DNA from: Methanosarcinales archaeon
GTDB lineage: Archaea > Halobacteriota > Methanosarcinia > Methanosarcinales > Methanocomedenaceae
NCBI GenBank assembly: GCA_023136155.1
Contig: JAGLRT010000136.1
Location: 1-8,435, forward strand
DNA length: 8,435 nt
Direction of reading: 5' to 3'
Position numbers and translations under genes: made by a program. Under the pieces are notes generated by a model that searched no databases, had not been told where the DNA came from, and worked only from the letters and a program-made list of their open reading frames with translations. Of this stretch, positions 5,862 to 8,435 are shown in pieces (within the stretch, counting starts at the first letter, position 1; every line of letters starts with the position of its first letter).

Positions 5862-6038
5862 TTATTCTACCGAAATTGCTTCAGTAGGACATGCATCTAC
5901 ACACATTCCACATTCTGTACATTCATCAGCATTGACTACTGCGATGTCGTCACTATTCATTGAAATTGCTTCGGTTGGGCATTCATCCACGCAGGTTCCG
6001 CATCCAGTGCATTCATTAACATCTATTTTTGCTACCAT
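5862..6038 (-). CDS. 2[4Fe-4S] ferredoxin (upstream copy)
   Basis: A 58-residue ferredoxin from ATG 6038 to TAA 5862. The two cluster motifs are C10-C13-C16-C20 (CTGCGTCVDECP) and C40-C43-C46-C50 (CTECGMCVDACP). It is the near-twin of the gene just downstream: both begin MVAK, share CGTCVDECP and DECTEC, and end in a PT-AIS tail, so a local gene duplication is clear. Like its twin it is acidic and should be a soluble low-potential electron donor or acceptor. A strong Shine-Dalgarno (GGAGAG, 6046-6051) lies 7 nt from the start. It is the first gene of a likely two-gene operon and is divergent from endA, from which it is separated by 140 bp holding both promoters. Which redox enzyme it serves cannot be read from this window. 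Confidence 0.94.
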   Translation of the reverse strand: MVAKIDVNECTGCGTCVDECPTEAISMNSDDIAVVNADECTECGMCVDACPTEAISVE

Positions 6039-6057
6039 ATGATTTCTCTCCTTTCAC

Positions 6058-6078
6058 ATCCGGTCTATATAATCCGGT
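6058..6078 (-). promoter_or_regulatory. direct repeat ATCCGGT flanking TATATA, possible operator
   Basis: ATCCGGT occurs at 6058-6064 and again at 6072-6078, separated by CTATATA. On the minus strand this is ACCGGAT-TATATAG-ACCGGAT, directly upstream of the ferredoxin Shine-Dalgarno. The TATA here is only about 30 bp from the ATG, which would leave the Shine-Dalgarno outside the mRNA. It is therefore more likely a regulator site in the leader or proximal promoter than the core TATA box. No regulator is known. Confidence 0.4.
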
Positions 6079-6100
6079 TTGAAATTACCAAATGAAGAGG

Positions 6101-6115
6101 TAAAATAAATACCTT
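6101..6115 (-). promoter_or_regulatory. TATA box candidate for the ferredoxin operon
   Basis: On the minus strand GGTATTTATTTTA is centred near 6106. A start about 27 bp downstream would be near 6079, giving a leader of about 40 nt that contains the ATCCGGT repeats and the Shine-Dalgarno. Chosen by spacing only. Confidence 0.35.
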
Positions 6116-6140
6116 ACGATTAATGACCACACATTCCTCA

Positions 6141-6156
6141 GAAAGGCTATTTAACT
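6141..6156 (+). promoter_or_regulatory. BRE/TATA candidate for endA
   Basis: GAAAGGCTATTTAACT combines a purine-rich BRE-like part with CTATTTAA centred near 6152, 27 bp before ATG 6179. There is no clear Shine-Dalgarno before the ATG, so a leaderless endA transcript is likely. Confidence 0.45.
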
Positions 6157-6178
6157 GTACTGTGCATACGTGAAGTGA

Positions 6179-7252
6179 ATGAACCAAAACCGCATACCAA
6201 AGGGCACACTCGACGGTCAGAGTGTAAAACTTGATGCCAGTACCAGAGAAACCCTTTATGACACCAGTTTCTACGGGCGGCCAATGGACGATTACCTTGA
6301 ATTGACACTCATAGAAGCTGCATACCTTACCTATAAAAACCGGGTTACTGTCACCCATAGAAATCAGGATCTTGACTTTGAGGGCCTGATGTGCGAATCA
6401 AGCCGTAGGGAAAGTAACTTTGAAGTGAAATACATAGTCTTCAAAGACCTGCGCGAGAGAGGTTATTTCATAAAACCCGGCGTCACCGATTTCCGGGTAT
6501 ATCCCAGAGGCGGCAAACCCGGCAAGACTCCATCCAAATATTTTATTCATGTACTCTCCGAGCGCCAGCCCGTGCCGTTAATGAATCTGGTTCACCACGT
6601 TAAAACCGCCGCCAACGTACGTAAAGAACTTGTGATGGCAGTTGTGGACGAAGAAAGCGATATCACCTACTACGGGGTCAGTCTGCGCAACATGAAAGGA
6701 GATATGGGATCAGCACACTCAGATGCCGCCATCAGGGCCACCCTGCTGGAAGATAGGGTGATGGTCTGGGACAGTTATTCCTCGGATTTGCTACATAAAC
6801 AACATCTTTTCGGTAAACCCCTGGACGAAACAAGACTCCAGCTTTCACTTATAGAAGCAGCATATCTTCAGGAAATGAACATTATCGAAATTAAGGACAA
6901 CCTTGGCGAGCACGTCCTGAACCCTGCTGAATTTTCAGATACGTCCACAACCGTGGAAGCCGATTTCCCAATGAAATTGGCAGTGTACCAGAACCTGCGG
7001 GATGTGGGAATGGTGGTCAAGACCGGATATAAGTTCGGCAACCATTTCCGGGTTTACAAGAAAGTGGAAGCTGGTGTGGGAATGAAACATTCGGAATTCC
7101 TGGTTCATGCCGTGGACAGCAATCACGTGTTCAACCTGCCCCAATTGTCCCGAGCCGTTCGATTAGCAAACAGTGTGAGAAAACAGATGGTTTTTTCCTG
7201 GCAGTCGGGCGATAACATAGTATATCTGGAACTTGGCAGGATGAAGATGTAG
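6179..7252 (+). CDS. endA: tRNA-intron endonuclease, tandem (alpha2) type
   Basis: A 357-residue splicing endonuclease that cuts bulge-helix-bulge introns from pre-tRNA (and rRNA), leaving 2',3'-cyclic phosphate ends. Two copies of the EndA unit are fused. The N-terminal half (about 8-172) and C-terminal half (about 185-357) both carry LIEAAYL (44-50 and 224-230), then a VF/VY-x-x-LR element (87-92, 269-274), FRVY (105-108, 290-293) and VRK (147-149, 333-335). The catalytic triad in the C-terminal half is Y293, H304 and K335, spaced like Y246/H257/K287 of the Archaeoglobus enzyme. In the N-terminal half the His position aligns with P118, so that half is structural. This is the homodimeric alpha2 form typical of many Euryarchaeota. 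The length fits the family. The start at 6179 fits the TATA spacing. It diverges from the ferredoxins, without a functional link I can see. Confidence 0.93.
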   Translation: MNQNRIPKGTLDGQSVKLDASTRETLYDTSFYGRPMDDYLELTLIEAAYLTYKNRVTVTHRNQDLDFEGLMCESSRRESNFEVKYIVFKDLRERGYFIKPGVTDFRVYPRGGKPGKTPSKYFIHVLSERQPVPLMNLVHHVKTAANVRKELVMAVVDEESDITYYGVSLRNMKGDMGSAHSDAAIRATLLEDRVMVWDSYSSDLLHKQHLFGKPLDETRLQLSLIEAAYLQEMNIIEIKDNLGEHVLNPAEFSDTSTTVEADFPMKLAVYQNLRDVGMVVKTGYKFGNHFRVYKKVEAGVGMKHSEFLVHAVDSNHVFNLPQLSRAVRLANSVRKQMVFSWQSGDNIVYLELGRMKM

Positions 7253-7339
7253 TAACTAACTTACCATGTTATTCTACCAAACACTGCTACTTCACTACCT
7301 CTGAAACCATACTAGATGGACACTACCACCCTGCAACCA

Positions 7340-8386
7340 TTACTGCCCTTGTTTCATCTTCTTTTTGAACATCCCGACCAACCCGAAACAGCCTGTCAAC
7401 ATCATATCCCCATGCGGAGCTGCAAATTCTACATCCAGGCTTGAACCTTCCATAATATTCCGGTTTGGCCCGGTAACTATCACAGACCTTATATTCCCAA
7501 AACCCACCGTTTCCTGGATATGACAACCGTGCCCACCGTCATTGAATATCTCATCAAAATCCAATTCACCATCACATAACCGCCTGATAAGGTCGTCCAG
7601 TTTTGGTGCATCCACTGATCTGGTATGATGCTCGAACAATGCCAGCATCCTATCCCCATCCACCACAGCAGCCAGAGTATGCCCGTTGCCGATGTTCACC
7701 ACAGCCATCGGACCACCTGGATTATCATTCAGCGCCCCGCAAATGGCGGCAGGCCCCGTATCCATAAGCAACACATTGTTACCTTGCTGTTTCAAAGTAT
7801 CCATCACAGCCTGCATCCTGGAAAGGTGTGGTGGCACACGGTTCAAATGTGCGAAACGTTCCAGTTCACCGCCTTGCTCCAGCAATTCCCTGAAGTGCCG
7901 GAACCTGAACACCCTGTTACTCATATCAGGAGCCTCGCCGTGGTCCTGTACTGCCACTGCAAAGTCCCGGGGCAGTTGACTCTCGAATAGTTCCAGCGCA
8001 GTGCCTAGGGCACTGGTATCAACATCATACATATCAATATGCTCTACCCCTCCAGGTACTGTGTTCTTTTTATCCATCAGCATCACACCCATTTGCACTA
8101 CTTTCTCAAGGTTGTCGTGCAGGGTAAGCGCCGCCGGCGCTTCGGCAAAAACTTTCAATCCTGCCCTGATATGTTCACGCACAGCTTTACCTGAAGGACC
8201 GCCTCCCATAGTAGTACCTGTAAGGAAGACGTCTTTCCCTGCTTTTGTGGCACGGCTGATACGCCGGGCAATAATCTGTGTCTGGGATGGCAGCACCATT
8301 TTGATATTGTTTTCTATGTGCTGTGCATCGTCGTACAGCAGTATGTCCTGTGTACCCATTCCTACGTCAATAGCCATTATCTGCAT
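7340..8386 (-). CDS. DUF1786 family protein, ASKHA-type ATPase-like
   Basis: A 348-residue protein resembling the archaeal DUF1786 family, often labelled 'putative pyruvate formate-lyase activating enzyme'. That label looks unfounded: there is no radical-SAM CxxxCxxC motif. Instead the N-terminus has a phosphate-1-like motif of the sugar kinase/Hsp70/actin fold, MAIDVGMGTQDILLYD (4-19; D7, G9, G11, T12, D14). Further glycine-rich segments are TGTTMGGGPSG (56-66), DTGPAAICGA (209-218), a phosphate-2-like VNIGNGHTLAAVVDGD (230-245), VTGPNRN (304-310) and TGCFGLVG (331-338). Nucleotide binding or hydrolysis is therefore likely; the substrate is unknown. The start at 8386 places the motif at the N-terminus as expected for the fold. 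ATG 8377 also fits, with a TATA at 8400-8407. ATG 8431 would add 15 unlikely residues and sits at the window edge. The gene is convergent with endA, 87 bp apart. Confidence 0.8.
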   Translation of the reverse strand: MQIMAIDVGMGTQDILLYDDAQHIENNIKMVLPSQTQIIARRISRATKAGKDVFLTGTTMGGGPSGKAVREHIRAGLKVFAEAPAALTLHDNLEKVVQMGVMLMDKKNTVPGGVEHIDMYDVDTSALGTALELFESQLPRDFAVAVQDHGEAPDMSNRVFRFRHFRELLEQGGELERFAHLNRVPPHLSRMQAVMDTLKQQGNNVLLMDTGPAAICGALNDNPGGPMAVVNIGNGHTLAAVVDGDRMLALFEHHTRSVDAPKLDDLIRRLCDGELDFDEIFNDGGHGCHIQETVGFGNIRSVIVTGPNRNIMEGSSLDVEFAAPHGDMMLTGCFGLVGMFKKKMKQGQ

Positions 8387-8399
8387 AGAATAGATTAAT

Positions 8400-8407
8400 T
8401 CATATAA
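8400..8407 (-). promoter_or_regulatory. TATA box candidate for the DUF1786 gene
   Basis: On the minus strand TTATATGA is centred near 8403. It predicts a start close to 8377, the second in-frame ATG, and would exclude the 8431 start. A second AT-rich site (GATTTATG, 8417-8424) would instead serve ATG 8386 with a short leader. Confidence 0.3.
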
Positions 8408-8435
8408 TCCATAGCACATAAATCTCTTCATGCCC

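Noticed and set aside
7625..8393. Plus-strand frames antisense to the DUF1786 gene
   Set aside because: They are Ser-, Pro-, Cys- and His-rich shadow translations of a well-conserved gene on the other strand.
1..8435. CRISPR array, tRNA, rRNA, insertion sequence or defence system
   Set aside because: No regularly spaced repeats, no cloverleaf or rRNA-like sequence, no transposase or terminal inverted repeats, and no nuclease or toxin-like genes apart from the housekeeping EndA.

Overview
The window looks like chromosomal DNA of a methanogenic or methane-oxidising euryarchaeon, most probably in or near Methanosarcinales (the ANME-2 group included). This rests on an archaeal pilin with the VSPVIGVILM head, a surface protein ending in a PGF-CTERM sorting tail, a tandemly duplicated (alpha2-type) EndA tRNA-splicing endonuclease, a LeuC/HacA large subunit encoded apart from its small subunit, a DUF1786 protein, and promoters with TATA boxes. 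The placement is inference from protein families; no rRNA is present.

Layout. Bases 1-207 hold the 3' end of an AT-rich, unrecognised gene on the + strand. Bases 208-511 are non-coding, with small inverted repeats and TATA-like sites. A + strand run follows: a secreted two-domain surface protein (512-1495), a two-helix small membrane protein (1537-1782), a single-domain cupin (1850-2173) and leuC (2392-3669), which ends at a hairpin. A minus-strand block comes next: a type IV pilin (3792-4238), aspartate-semialdehyde dehydrogenase (4559-5590) and two tandem 8Fe ferredoxins (5637-5807 and 5862-6038). Divergent from the ferredoxins is endA (6179-7252, +). Convergent with endA is a DUF1786 ASKHA-like protein (7340-8386, minus).

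Functionally the window is mostly housekeeping: branched-chain amino acid or coenzyme B precursor synthesis (leuC), aspartate-family amino acids (asd), low-potential electron carriers (ferredoxins), tRNA splicing (endA) and cell-surface proteins. I see no defence system, mobile element, CRISPR array, tRNA or rRNA. The signals most worth a second look are regulatory. Genes split into two initiation styles: TATA about 27 bp from the ATG with no Shine-Dalgarno (leaderless-like), or a strong Shine-Dalgarno. Two minus-strand genes have their stop codon inside a 3' stem-loop, one of them capped by a cUUCGg tetraloop. A spaced direct repeat lies in front of the ferredoxin pair.
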